Assembly (NCBI RefSeq): GCF_028290495.1
Contig: NZ_JAQGJT010000041.1
Location: 62,001-126,000, forward strand
Length of the DNA stretch: 64,000 bases
Direction: 5' to 3'
Source of the DNA: Tardiphaga sp.
Lineage (GTDB): Bacteria > Pseudomonadota > Alphaproteobacteria > Rhizobiales > Xanthobacteraceae
Shown here: positions 26,017 to 34,243 of the stretch, in pieces
How the letters are laid out: the number at the start of each line of letters is the position of its first letter
How positions within the stretch are numbered: the first letter of the stretch is position 1
The notes under the pieces: model-generated
Database searches by the model: none
What the model saw: the letters and a program-made list of their open reading frames with translations, nothing else
What the model was told of the DNA's origin: nothing
Translations under genes and position numbers: made by a program

Positions 26017-26499
26017 CTAATTCCGGTCGCCCGGCAGCATCGGCAGCGGGCTGACTTCGATGCCTTCGTCGATCAGCGAGCGGGCTTCGTCCGGCGAGGC
26101 TTCGCCGTAGATCGGGCGGTGCTCGATATCGCCGTAATGCATTTTCCGCGCTTCGTCGGGGAATTTTTCGCCGACATTGTCGGCGTTCCTGGTGACGTGG
26201 TCGCGCAATTCCTTGATCTTGGCGCGCAGCTCGGCCTCCTGCGCCATCATCAGCGGCGTGGATGCGCCGGCGCTGACTTCGGTCGAAGCGGGCGCCGCGG
26301 CGGAAGCCTCCGGCTCGGCAGCGGCCACGCGGCCTTTCTTGGCGATCTGCGGCGCCATGATCGCCTTTTCGACCTTGATTGACCCGCAGTTGGGGCAGCT
26401 CACCAGCTTGCGCTTGACCTGCGAGTCGTAAGCCGTCGAGCTCTGGAACCAGCTCTCGAAGCCGTGCCCGCGGTCGCAGCGCAGCGTGTAGCGGATCAT
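26017..26499 (-). CDS. DUF1178 protein
   Basis: Protein of 160 residues with the DUF1178 N-terminus [20 protein letters not shown] and a second Cys pair in SCPNCGS, together a likely zinc ribbon. An Ala/Glu-rich linker and a conserved C-terminal domain follow (VGEKFPDEARKMHYGDIEHR, YGEASPDEARSLIDEGI). Function is unknown, but the gene follows nitrilase/glutaredoxin genes in many Alphaproteobacteria. Its start overlaps the nitrilase stop by 4 bp (ATGA). An in-frame upstream extension through the nitrilase gene was discarded. Confidence 0.88.
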   Translation of the reverse strand: MIRYTLRCDRGHGFESWFQSSTAYDSQVKRKLVSCPNCGSIKVEKAIMAPQIAKKGRVAAAEPEASAAAPASTEVSAGASTPLMMAQEAELRAKIKELRDHVTRNADNVGEKFPDEARKMHYGDIEHRPIYGEASPDEARSLIDEGIEVSPLPMLPGDRN

Positions 26500-27380
26500 G
26501 TCGCTTCGCGGACGAGGTGCAGATGGCCCGGCCCGGCCTTGGGATCGGTGATGCTGAAACGGCGGCCGTGCTGCAGCGACGGCACCGAGGCGCGCGCGGC
26601 GGTAACCTTGTCGGGATCGATCTCGGCGAGGATGAAGCCGGGCTCGTTGCCGGTGGCCTCGGCCAGCACCTTGCCCCAGGGATCGATGATCAGTGAATGG
26701 CCGAAGGTGGCGCGCTTGTTCTCGTGGATGCCGCCCTGGGCCGCGGCGAACACGAAGCTGCCGTTCTCGATCGCCCGCGCCCGCAGCAGCGTGTGCCAGT
26801 GCGCTTCGCCGGTCTTCTGGGTGAAGGCCGAGGGAACCGCCAGGAATGTGGCTCCGCTCTCCGCCAGCGCGCGGTACAACGCAGGGAAGCGCAGGTCGTA
26901 GCAGATCGTCAGGCCGATCCGGCCCCATGGCAGGTCGGCAATCACCGCGTTCTCGCCGGGCTGGTAGCTCGCGCTCTCACGATAGGTCTCGCCGTTTGGC
27001 AGGTCGATGTCGAACATGTGGATCTTGTCGTAGCTCGCGAGCACGCGGCCGTCGGGTCCGATCAGGAACGAGCGGTTGGCGGCACGCTCCGGCGTCGCCA
27101 GCACGGCCAGTGATCCGATATGCAGATGGATCTTCAGCTCGGCGGCGAGCGCGCGGTAGGCCTTCAGCGACGCATCGTCTTCTTCGGTGTGCAGGTTCGC
27201 GAACAGCGCGGTGCGGTTCTCCTGCATCATGTTGCTGACTTCGGGCGTCTGCACGTAGTCTGCACCGGCGAGAGCTGCCTCGCGGATCAGATGGCTGCCC
27301 TGTTCCAGGTTTGGCCCCGGCAAGAGGCCGGTGCGCATCTGCACCATCGCGGCGGTGAAAGTCGCGGGCTGGCTGCTCAT
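26496..27380 (-). CDS. Nit-type carbon-nitrogen hydrolase
   Basis: Protein of 294 residues with the nitrilase-superfamily triad: Glu in YVQTPEVSN, Lys in [12 protein letters not shown] and Cys in [14 protein letters not shown]. It belongs to the Nit1/Nit2 branch, whose members hydrolyse deaminated glutathione or omega-amido acids. That role would fit the adjacent glutaredoxin gene, with which it shares a 4-bp overlap. It is a cytoplasmic enzyme of normal length. Confidence 0.9.
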   Translation of the reverse strand: MSSQPATFTAAMVQMRTGLLPGPNLEQGSHLIREAALAGADYVQTPEVSNMMQENRTALFANLHTEEDDASLKAYRALAAELKIHLHIGSLAVLATPERAANRSFLIGPDGRVLASYDKIHMFDIDLPNGETYRESASYQPGENAVIADLPWGRIGLTICYDLRFPALYRALAESGATFLAVPSAFTQKTGEAHWHTLLRARAIENGSFVFAAAQGGIHENKRATFGHSLIIDPWGKVLAEATGNEPGFILAEIDPDKVTAARASVPSLQHGRRFSITDPKAGPGHLHLVREAT

Positions 27381-27652
27381 GAGGTGGCCTTTTCACCGGC
27401 GATCATGCCGTCCAGCTTTCCTTCGCGGTCGAGCGCGTAGAGGTCGTCGCAGCCGCCGATATGGGCGCTGTCGATGAAGATTTGCGGGAAAGTCGCGCCG
27501 GGTTCGGTGCGATCGAACATCTGCTGGCGCAGCGTGGGGTCCGTGGCGGTGTCGAAATGCGTGAACGCGGCCTTTTTCCGCTGCAGCAGCGAGATCGCAG
27601 CGCTGCAATAGCCGCAGCCGGGACGGGTGTAGATTTCGATCGCGGCGGCCAT
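27377..27652 (-). CDS. grxC: Glutaredoxin 3
   Basis: Protein of 91 residues with the dithiol active site RPGCGYCSAAISLL, the cis-proline region GATFPQIFID and the GSH-binding GGCDDLYALDREGKLD. It reduces disulfides using glutathione. It lies in the operon comF-grxC-nit-DUF1178-EamA, overlapping the nitrilase start by 4 bp. Length and motifs are standard. Confidence 0.95.
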   Translation of the reverse strand: MAAAIEIYTRPGCGYCSAAISLLQRKKAAFTHFDTATDPTLRQQMFDRTEPGATFPQIFIDSAHIGGCDDLYALDREGKLDGMIAGEKATS

Positions 27653-27684
27653 GTTCGGGCGCTCCAGTTGGCAAGTAGCCCTGA

Positions 27685-28491
27685 TTATATGGGGGAGCGC
27701 TGGGCGTCCACAACCCGGGCGAACACCAGCAGATCTACCTGCGCCGCCTTTGCCCGCAACAGCGCCCGGGCGCAGGCGTCCGCGGTCGCGCCCGAGGTCA
27801 GCACGTCGTCGATCAGGACAACGCGGCGGCCCTGGATTTCGGCGCGGCGCTCGGGCGCGACCTTGAAGGCGCCCTGTACATTGGCGGCGCGTTCGGCGCG
27901 CGACAGCCCGATTTGATGCTCGGTCGGCCGGACCCTGCGCAGCGCATCGCGCGATACCGGGACATTACTGTTTCGACTGATCGCTCGCGCAAGCGCCCCG
28001 GACTGGTTGAAGCGGCGCGAAAAGCCGCGCCGCCAGTGCAGCGGCACCGGCACCAAGAGGTCGGCCCCGTCGAGCAGTTCTTGCCCGGCGCGGGCCATCC
28101 AGCGTCCCATTGACGGCGCCAGGTCGGTGCGGTCGTGGTATTTCAACTGGTGCACCAGCGTGCGCGCGACATCGTCGTAGCGCACCGCGGCCCGCGCCCG
28201 CTGGTAGGCCGGCGGATCGGCAATCGCTTGCATCGACAGGATGCCAGGGCCTGGGTCATAGACGAAGGGGATCCCCAGCCGGGCGCAAAATGGCGGCGCG
28301 ATGAACGACAGTTTCGCCCAGCACGCAGCGCAGACGCCCTCGCCGGCGACAGGCTCGCGGCACGCCACGCACAGGGTCGGCAGCGCGATATCGAGCGCGG
28401 CGCGGGCGGCATAGTCCCATGCCCGCCGGCCGAGCTTCAGCGCGCCGCGAATCGGCGCGGCAAGGGAGCGGGAGGCGGGCTCGGCGTTCAT
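27685..28491 (-). CDS. comF: ComF-family phosphoribosyltransferase-like protein
   Basis: Protein of 268 residues. An N-terminal zinc-finger-like Cys set (TLCVACREPVAGEGVCAACW) is followed by a PRTase domain with VVLIDDVLTSGATADACARA. ComF proteins take part in DNA uptake in competent bacteria, but homologues are widespread and their role elsewhere is unclear. It is the first gene of the unit leading into grxC, with 32 bp between. The upstream side carries a compound palindromic repeat. Confidence 0.88.
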   Translation of the reverse strand: MNAEPASRSLAAPIRGALKLGRRAWDYAARAALDIALPTLCVACREPVAGEGVCAACWAKLSFIAPPFCARLGIPFVYDPGPGILSMQAIADPPAYQRARAAVRYDDVARTLVHQLKYHDRTDLAPSMGRWMARAGQELLDGADLLVPVPLHWRRGFSRRFNQSGALARAISRNSNVPVSRDALRRVRPTEHQIGLSRAERAANVQGAFKVAPERRAEIQGRRVVLIDDVLTSGATADACARALLRAKAAQVDLLVFARVVDAQRSPI

Positions 28492-28535
28492 TGGAGAAAG
28501 CTAGCGCCGGTCTTTGCGACGCTCAAGCGGTCTCG

Positions 28536-28653
28536 TTCCCCGGACGCGTTGCAGCACGAAGTGCTGCTTCGCAGATCCGGGGGCCCGGTTGGTTCGGAAG
28601 AAACTGGGATCCGGCTCTGCGGAGCGGCATAAGAATGCCGTACCGCGTCCGGG
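28536..28653. repeat. Compound repeat: family C unit plus inverted family B unit
   Basis: Left half (28538-28582): CCCCGGACGCG...GATCCGGGG with inner dyad GCAGCACGAAGTGCTGC, like 13546-13594. Right half (28609-28653): ATCCGGCTCTGCGGA, GCGGCATAAGAATGCCG and CGCGTCCGGGA, the reverse complement of the element at 22365-22410. It lies between divergent comF and a methyltransferase gene. Confidence 0.65.
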
Positions 28654-28708
28654 AAACGGGTCTGAGCTTGCGATTGCTAGATTACGCCAAATTGGCGTAC
28701 CAACCCGC

Positions 28709-29557
28709 ATGGCCGCCAACCCGCCCACTGCCCCGATCCTGTTCGACCGTGCGCTGCTGCGCGCGCGACAAAACCGTGCGGCAAAGCAGGGCGCTGCCAC
28801 CTTCCTGCTCGATCGCATCAATGAGGAAATGGACGAGCGCCTGCACGCCGTGCTGCGCACGTTTTCCCATGCCGCCGACATCGCCACGCCCGGCGACGGC
28901 CTGCTTGCTGCGATCGCAGGCCGCGTCGGCACGTTGACGTATGTCGATGTGCCGGACGCCGAGCGCGATGGCCTCGGCCTCCAGCCTTCGTCGCTCGATC
29001 TCGTCGTCTCGGCGCTGGCGCTGCATTTCGTCAACGATCTGCCCGGCGTGATGGCGCAGATCCGCCGCGCGCTGAAGCCGGACGGGCTGTTGCTGGCGGC
29101 GATGCCCGGTGGTGATACGCTGACCGAGCTGCGGCAGAGTTTTGCTGCCGCTGAAGCCGAGCTGGACGGCGGCATCTCGCCGCGTGTGGCGCCGTTCGCC
29201 GACCTGCGCGACGTCGGCGCGCTGCTGCAACGCGCCGGCTTCGCGCTGCCGGTCACCGATGTCGACCGCATCATCGTGCGCTATGACAGCGCCTTTGCGC
29301 TGATGCAGGATCTGCGAAAGATGGGCGCCACCAACATTCTGATCGAACGCCGTCGCACACCCACCCGCCGCGCCACACTGCTGCGGATGGCGCAGATCTA
29401 TGCCGAGCGCTTCGCCGATCCCGATGGTCGGATTCGTGCGACGTTCGAGGTGATCTGGCTGTCTGGCTGGGCCCCGCATGCCAGCCAGCAGCAGCCGTTG
29501 AAGCCGGGTTCCGCGAAAGCGAGCCTTGCGGACGCGGTGCGGGGATTGAAGACTTAA
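28709..29557 (+). CDS. BioC/NDUFAF5-like methyltransferase
   Basis: Protein of 282 residues of the class I methyltransferase fold. Motif I is eroded (IAAIAGRVG region), whereas the post-I to III segments are clear: LQPSSLDLVVSALALHFVND and LKPDGLLLAAMPGGDTLTEL. The N-terminus ILFDRALLRARQNRAA is the signature of the alphaproteobacterial/mitochondrial NDUFAF5 group, which hydroxylates a complex I subunit instead of methylating. That function is therefore possible here; a BioC role is less likely. The start at 28709 matches the conserved N-terminus. Confidence 0.8.
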   Translation: MAANPPTAPILFDRALLRARQNRAAKQGAATFLLDRINEEMDERLHAVLRTFSHAADIATPGDGLLAAIAGRVGTLTYVDVPDAERDGLGLQPSSLDLVVSALALHFVNDLPGVMAQIRRALKPDGLLLAAMPGGDTLTELRQSFAAAEAELDGGISPRVAPFADLRDVGALLQRAGFALPVTDVDRIIVRYDSAFALMQDLRKMGATNILIERRRTPTRRATLLRMAQIYAERFADPDGRIRATFEVIWLSGWAPHASQQQPLKPGSAKASLADAVRGLKT

Positions 29558-29587
29558 CGCCAGAGAGTGTTGGGCAATCGACTCTCC

Positions 29588-29665
29588 CCGTCATGGCCGG
29601 GCTTGTCCCGGCCATCCACGATACTTCGCGAGGGCGTCATGCCCGGGACAAGCCCGGGCATGACG
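29588..29665. repeat. Palindromic intergenic repeat, family A (second copy)
   Basis: Two adjacent hairpins: CCGTCATGGCCGGG...CCCGGCCATCCACG, then GTCATGCCCGGG-ACAAG-CCCGGGCATGAC. The arms are nearly identical to those at 5817-5921. It lies between convergent genes (methyltransferase and mutT), where it could also terminate transcription. Confidence 0.7.
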
Positions 29666-29688
29666 GAGTGTGTCGCGAGCGAATTGCC

Positions 29689-30087
29689 TTACAGCAGATC
29701 GATCAGATGCGGGATCAGCGGGATATCCGCGGCCGGCATCGGGTAGTCGCGCAATTTGTTGGCGCGTACCCAGGCCAGTTGCTGGCCCTCGCGCGCTATC
29801 GCAAGGCCTTCCCAGCGCCGGCAGATGTAGAGCGGCATCAAGAGGTGAAAATCCTCGTAGGCGTGGCTGGCGAAAGTCAGCGGCGCCAGGCAGGCTTCCT
29901 GCACGGTGATGCCGATCTCCTCGTGCAGCTCGCGGATCAGCGCCGCTTCCGGCCGCTCGCCCGCTTCCAGCTTGCCGCCGGGAAACTCCCACAGCCCGGC
30001 CAGCGTCTTGCCTTCCGGCCGCTGCGCGATCAGCACGCGGCCGTCGGCATCGACCAGGGCCACGGCGACGACGAGTACGAGTTTCAT
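29689..30087 (-). CDS. mutT: MutT-type 8-oxo-dGTP diphosphatase
   Basis: Small Nudix protein of 132 residues with a complete box, GGKLEAGERPEAALIRELHE then EIGI, preceded by ALVDADGRVLIAQRPEGKTL, the MutT pattern. It cleanses the nucleotide pool of 8-oxo-dGTP. In related genomes mutT normally follows argJ directly; here an unknown gene lies between them and overlaps the mutT start by 4 bp. Confidence 0.9.
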   Translation of the reverse strand: MKLVLVVAVALVDADGRVLIAQRPEGKTLAGLWEFPGGKLEAGERPEAALIRELHEEIGITVQEACLAPLTFASHAYEDFHLLMPLYICRRWEGLAIAREGQQLAWVRANKLRDYPMPAADIPLIPHLIDLL

Positions 30088-30539
30088 TTGGCTGCCAGCG
30101 CGAAAATTCCCGCGACGAGAGGGGCAGGAAAGGTCAAGCTAATTCTGTCAGGGGAAAATTTAATTTGTTGCGAAGAGAAAAAGTCAGTGACCTCAAAGCT
30201 TGTTCTGTTGATTGTCGCTATGCGAGTTGCCCCTTCCCGGATGACCTGGGAGCCAGCTAACACTCTAATCCATGCGTAATATTTTGGATAGGCTACTCCT
30301 GATTGCGTTGGCTGCTCGCGCAACAGCTTGTATTCCACTGAGGTTGTCGATGGATCGATCGAAGCCCGCGCATATTCCAGTAGGTCTCGTTCGAGCATCG
30401 CGCGAAAAACTTGGACCGCAGGAACATGAGCTTCGATATGAGATTGCTGGATAGGCGCATTTGATTGCTGATTTGACTGCGCAGAGCATTGGGAGCCGAG
30501 CAGCAAACTAATCGTGATGAGTGAAAGCATTTTCGTCAT
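30084..30539 (-). CDS. AT-richer secreted protein inserted between argJ and mutT
   Basis: Predicted protein of 151 residues with a signal peptide (MTKMLSLITISLLLGSQCSA) and a mature part rich in Gln, Ser, Asn and Ile near the N-terminus. No family recognised. Base composition is visibly lower in GC than either neighbour, with codons ending in A/T. ATG 30539 lies 15 bp after the argJ stop with GTGAGGA about 11 bp upstream. A GTG at 30557 in frame would overlap argJ. The stop overlaps mutT by 4 bp. The neat overlaps argue for a translated gene; the composition suggests a recent arrival. Confidence 0.55.
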   Translation of the reverse strand: MTKMLSLITISLLLGSQCSAQSNQQSNAPIQQSHIEAHVPAVQVFRAMLERDLLEYARASIDPSTTSVEYKLLREQPTQSGVAYPKYYAWIRVLAGSQVIREGATRIATINRTSFEVTDFFSSQQIKFSPDRISLTFPAPLVAGIFALAAK

Positions 30540-30553
30540 CGCTTGAATCGTCC

Positions 30554-31795
30554 TCACGACCGATAGTCGCCGTTGATCGCGATGTATTCCTTGGTGAGGT
30601 CGCAGGTCAGGACGCGGTCGCGGCCCTTGCCGAGGCCGAGCGCGACCTTGATCTGGATCGTCGGGTTCTTCATCGCCTTCGACACTTCCTTCTCGTCATA
30701 GGAGGGATCGCGCGCGCCGGATTTGGCGACCCGTATGCCGTTGAACGAGATCGACAGCTTGTCGCGGTCGGCGGGCTGGCCTGCCTTGCCGACGGCCATC
30801 ACGACGCGGCCCCAATTGGCGTCCTCGCCGGCCACCGCGGTCTTCACCAGCGGCGAATTGGCGATCGACATGGCGATTTTGCGTGCCGAGGCCGCGGTGG
30901 TGGCGCCCTCAACGATGATCTCGATCAGCTTGCGCGCGCCTTCGCCGTCGCGCGCCACCTGCTCGGCGAGGTCCGCCAGCAGTCCCTGCAGCGCCTTGAC
31001 GAATGCCTTCAGCCGGATGTCGCTGGCCTTGGTGATCTTCGGCGCGCCGTGAGCGGCAGCCGCTCCGGTGGCGAACATCATCAGCGTGTCGGAGGTCGAG
31101 GTGTCGCCATCGACGGTGACGGCATTGAAACTGTCGGTGACGCCGGCCTTGAGCAGCGCCTGCAGCGCCGGTGCCGAGATAGGCGCGTCGGTGAAGACAA
31201 ACGCCAACATGGTCGCCATATCAGGCGCGATCATGCCCGAGCCCTTGGCGATGCCGTTGATGGTGACCTTGGCCTTGCCGAGTTTCACCGTGGCGGTGGC
31301 GACCTTGGGAAAGGTGTCGGTGGTCATGATCGCCTTCGCGGCGTCCATCCAGCCATCCGGCGTGGCGGCGTCGGCCAGCGTTGCCAGCACGCCGTCGAAC
31401 TTGCGGGCATCGAGCGGCTCGCCGATCACGCCGGTCGAGGCGAGAAACACATCGTCTCTCTTGCAGCCGACGGCCTTCGCCGCGATATCGCCGGTCAGTC
31501 TGGTGGACGCGTTGCCGTTCTTGCCGGTGAAGGCGTTGGCGTTGCCGGAATTCACCACCAGCGCGCGCGCAGCGCCGCCCTTCAGTTTGGCGCGGCACCA
31601 TTCCACCGGCGCGGACGGGCATTTCGAGGTGGTGAACACCCCGGCGGCCGTGGTGCCCTTGTCCAACACCGCCAGCAACACGTCGGTCCGGCCCTTGTAG
31701 CGGATGCCGGCCGCGGCCGTAGCAAGGCGCACGCCATCGATGGCGGGCAGGGTCGGGACGACGGTCGGGGCGAGGGGGGAGACGGGAAGGGCCAT
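30554..31795 (-). CDS. argJ: ArgJ, ornithine acetyltransferase/N-acetylglutamate synthase
   Basis: Protein of 413 residues. The self-cleavage site is in [16 protein letters not shown]: the Thr of ATML becomes the N-terminal nucleophile of the beta subunit. The oxyanion-hole TT pair is in the N-terminal half ([18 protein letters not shown]). It transfers acetyl from N-acetylornithine to glutamate, recycling acetyl groups in arginine synthesis. Length is standard and the enzyme is cytoplasmic. Confidence 0.95.
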   Translation of the reverse strand: MALPVSPLAPTVVPTLPAIDGVRLATAAAGIRYKGRTDVLLAVLDKGTTAAGVFTTSKCPSAPVEWCRAKLKGGAARALVVNSGNANAFTGKNGNASTRLTGDIAAKAVGCKRDDVFLASTGVIGEPLDARKFDGVLATLADAATPDGWMDAAKAIMTTDTFPKVATATVKLGKAKVTINGIAKGSGMIAPDMATMLAFVFTDAPISAPALQALLKAGVTDSFNAVTVDGDTSTSDTLMMFATGAAAAHGAPKITKASDIRLKAFVKALQGLLADLAEQVARDGEGARKLIEIIVEGATTAASARKIAMSIANSPLVKTAVAGEDANWGRVVMAVGKAGQPADRDKLSISFNGIRVAKSGARDPSYDEKEVSKAMKNPTIQIKVALGLGKGRDRVLTCDLTKEYIAINGDYRS

Positions 31796-31892
31796 GAGCG
31801 CTTTCAGCTTTCGGGAAAAGATGACGCGCTCTGTAACACCTCTGCCGCGGCGGCGGGAGAGGTGATCGTGGTCATGCCGCAGTCTGGCGCGC

Positions 31893-32213
31893 TTAGCCCG
31901 GCCCGAACTTGAACTTGCCGTCGTCTTCCAGATACGGCCCGCTGCGCATATAGAGCTGGCCGTTGTCGCCGATGAAGAACAGCGTGTTCTTCGGGACCTT
32001 CTTGGCGCCCTTCAGCAGGAATTTGGCGTTGTTGGTCCCCATCTTGTAGGCCGCGGTCTTGCCGCTGGCGTCGTAGCCGTAGCCCATGTCGGGGCTCAGC
32101 ACCCACGGCGTCGCGGCTTGTACCGTGGCCTGGGCGAAAGCCGGCGCCGCCAGCAGGGACAGCGCGACGTGCGATAGCACGATGGCGCCAAGCATCGGGA
32201 TCGTTCTAGCCAT
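31893..32213 (-). CDS. Small secreted protein of unknown function
   Basis: Protein of 106 residues with a signal peptide ([20 protein letters not shown], cleavage near AFAQA) and a compact mature part: [55 protein letters not shown]. The last two resemble the strand-turn-strand of small beta proteins. CGGAGA lies upstream of ATG 32213. It is co-directional with argJ, but 97 bp away. No function known to me. Confidence 0.65.
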   Translation of the reverse strand: MARTIPMLGAIVLSHVALSLLAAPAFAQATVQAATPWVLSPDMGYGYDASGKTAAYKMGTNNAKFLLKGAKKVPKNTLFFIGDNGQLYMRSGPYLEDDGKFKFGPG

Positions 32214-32391
32214 GCTGCGGTCTCCGAATGTGAGTTGCCTTGAACAAATCACGAACGATGTTGCGTGGTCAAGTTGTCATGGCGTCACAAGATAGTTGCG
32301 GTCGCAAGTTGCCGGTTTGCCGAACGGTCTGGTCCGTCTATCCTCACGGCGGACAGGATGGCCCGATGGGGGGCGACATGGGGACAATTCG

Positions 32392-32868
32392 ATGCGCGAG
32401 ATCGTGAAGAGCGTGGTTATTCTCGGCTGGCTGGCGCTGGCTTCAAGCGCGGCGGCGGCCGATGATTTCAAGCTCAGCAACAACCAGCGTATCTCCTGCG
32501 GTCGTGGCCTTTCGGCCGGCAAGTTGTCGACCGCGACCTGCCGCTCTTACGCCTATCTGTTCAATGCGAAGACTTCGGAATATTTCCGCTGCTCGGTCAG
32601 CCTGTCGATGACACGCGACGCCAAAGAGATCATCAGCACGCAGAGTGACGGCGCCTGTGTGAAGAAACCGCGCATCTTCGAAACTGACGGCAACTACACA
32701 TTCGACGCCACCGAGACCGAGCCGCCGAACACCAACTCCTTCTTCGGCACCGGCGGCTACGCGATCTGGGCGAGCGATACCACCGCCCAGAAAATGCGCG
32801 GCTGCATCACCATCGCGTCGGGCCTGGGGTCTGATGTCAGCAAGTGCGTGGAGATGAAGTTCGAGTAG
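32392..32868 (+). CDS. Secreted cysteine-containing protein of unknown function
   Basis: Protein of 158 residues with a signal peptide (KSVVILGWLALASSAAAADD). The mature protein has six cysteines (in ISCGRG, TATCRSY, YFRCSVS, GACVKK, RGCITI and SKCVEM), which probably form disulfides in the periplasm. Extended, polar, beta-rich composition. No family recognised. It is a monocistronic gene followed by a strong hairpin before the convergent Bug receptor. Confidence 0.65.
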   Translation: MREIVKSVVILGWLALASSAAAADDFKLSNNQRISCGRGLSAGKLSTATCRSYAYLFNAKTSEYFRCSVSLSMTRDAKEIISTQSDGACVKKPRIFETDGNYTFDATETEPPNTNSFFGTGGYAIWASDTTAQKMRGCITIASGLGSDVSKCVEMKFE

Positions 32869-32887
32869 GAGGCTTACGCGGCGCGCA

Positions 32888-32926
32888 TTCTATCCCTCCC
32901 CACGCAAGCGCGGGGGAGGGATAGAA
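32888..32926. terminator. Bidirectional hairpin between convergent genes
   Basis: TTCTATCCCTCCCC (32888-32901) pairs perfectly with GGGGAGGGATAGAA (32913-32926) around an 11-base loop. It lies 19 bp after one stop codon and 9 bp from the other. There is no T tract, so it may act as a transcript-stabilising hairpin or a repeat of the CTCTCC/GGGGAGAG kind rather than a classic terminator. Confidence 0.55.
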
Positions 32927-32935
32927 GCGCTTGCG

Positions 32936-33937
32936 TTACTCCGGCTTGATGCCGGCGAATTGCGCGACCTTGCCCCACTTCTCGGTTTCCGCCGCCACAT
33001 AGGCCTGCATCGCTTCCGGCGAGCCGCCGGTCGGCTCGGCGCCGAGCTTGCGCAGGCGTTCGGTGCCTTCCGCGGACTTGATGTACTTCTCGACGCTGGC
33101 GTTGAGCTTGTTGATGATGTCCTTCGGGGTCTTCGCGGGGGCGGCGACCGTGAACCACGATGAAGCCTCGTAGCCGGGGACGCCGGCTTCGGCCACGGTC
33201 GGCAGGTCCGCCATCAGCGGCCAGCGCGTTGCGGTGGAGACCGCCAGCGGGCGGATCGACTTGGCTTCGGCATGCGGCTGCGCGGCCGGCAGGTTATCGA
33301 TCATCAGGTGCACGCGGCCGGCGATCAGGTCGGTCAGCGCCGGGTTGCTGCCCTTGTAGGGAACGTGGGTGATGTCGATGCCGGTCATCGACTTGAACAA
33401 TTCGGTGGCCACATGCGCCGTGGTGCCGAGGCCAGGCGTTGCATAGAAGAGTTCGCCCGGCTTGGATTTCGCGAGCGCGATGAATTCCGCAACGCTTTTC
33501 ACCGGCAGCGAATTGGTGACCGAGAACAGGTTCGGCACATTGGCGATGATGATCACCGGCGCGATGTCCTTGATCGGATCATACGGCATGTTCTTAAACA
33601 CGAACTTGTTGATGACATGGGTGCCCGGCGTGCCGACGACGAAGGTGTAGCCATCCGGCTCGGACTTGGCGACGAAATCGGTGGCGATGTTGCCGCCGGC
33701 GCCACCCTTGTTCTCGACCACGAACTGCTGGCCGTATTCCTCGGAGAGCTTCTGGGCGACGACGCGGGCGAGAATGTCGGTGGTGCCGCCAGCCGCGAAC
33801 GGAACGACGAAGCGGACGGGCTTGGTCGGCCAGGCATCGGCGGCACGGGCGCGGCGCGACAGCAGCGGCAGGCCGAGTGCAGCGGCGGCGCCCAGCATAA
33901 CGGAACGGCGGGTCGGGAAGCGAATCGGGGAAGTCAT
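32936..33937 (-). CDS. Bug-family receptor (paralogue 1)
   Basis: Protein of 333 residues. A twin-arginine-like leader (TRRSVMLGAAAALGLPLLSR) precedes the Bug core: AWPTKPVRFVVPFAAGGTTD, NKGGAGGNIATDFVAKSEPD, THVPYKGSNPALTDLIAGRV. It is a periplasmic carboxylate receptor for a tripartite transporter, but no tctA/tctB is adjacent. It shares long identical stretches with the next gene, 34244-35236, so the two arose by tandem duplication. AGGA precedes ATG 33937. Confidence 0.9.
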   Translation of the reverse strand: MTSPIRFPTRRSVMLGAAAALGLPLLSRRARAADAWPTKPVRFVVPFAAGGTTDILARVVAQKLSEEYGQQFVVENKGGAGGNIATDFVAKSEPDGYTFVVGTPGTHVINKFVFKNMPYDPIKDIAPVIIIANVPNLFSVTNSLPVKSVAEFIALAKSKPGELFYATPGLGTTAHVATELFKSMTGIDITHVPYKGSNPALTDLIAGRVHLMIDNLPAAQPHAEAKSIRPLAVSTATRWPLMADLPTVAEAGVPGYEASSWFTVAAPAKTPKDIINKLNASVEKYIKSAEGTERLRKLGAEPTGGSPEAMQAYVAAETEKWGKVAQFAGIKPE

Positions 33938-34243
33938 CGTCGGGTAGTCCTTTGCTTCATGGGCAAACTCCGCGCTGACGCGGCCATGAATTTCTGAAAC
34001 GGCGGGGTGATTGCATCAAGGAACGTGACGTCGGGACCATGGTCGTCCGGATGCGGGGGTTGTCAGTGCAATGCAACACCATTGTCAAGCCATTGAGGCC
34101 GCTTCAGAAAGCCTGCGTGCCGCCAGTGATGGAGAACGGTATTTATCTCCGCTGAGGCCTATCGAGATACCGGTCACGACAAAGGCCGCGATCCCCGAGG
34201 GATCGCGGCCTTCATGGCTGTCGATATTTCTTCAGGCTTTTTC
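33938..34243. other. 306-bp interval between the two Bug paralogues
   Basis: No gene. It contains the terminator of the upstream paralogue (34181-34212) and the promoter/leader of paralogue 1. The middle (34050-34150) is less GC-rich than the coding DNA. No repeat shared with the other intergenic elements was seen. Confidence 0.5.
34181..34212 (-). terminator. Terminator of Bug paralogue 2
   Basis: Perfect 13-bp stem AAGGCCGCGATCC (34182-34194) with GGATCGCGGCCTT (34200-34212) around a 5-base loop, about 32 bp after the stop codon of the minus-strand gene. Only a short T run follows the stem on the minus strand, but the stem is very stable. Confidence 0.7.
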
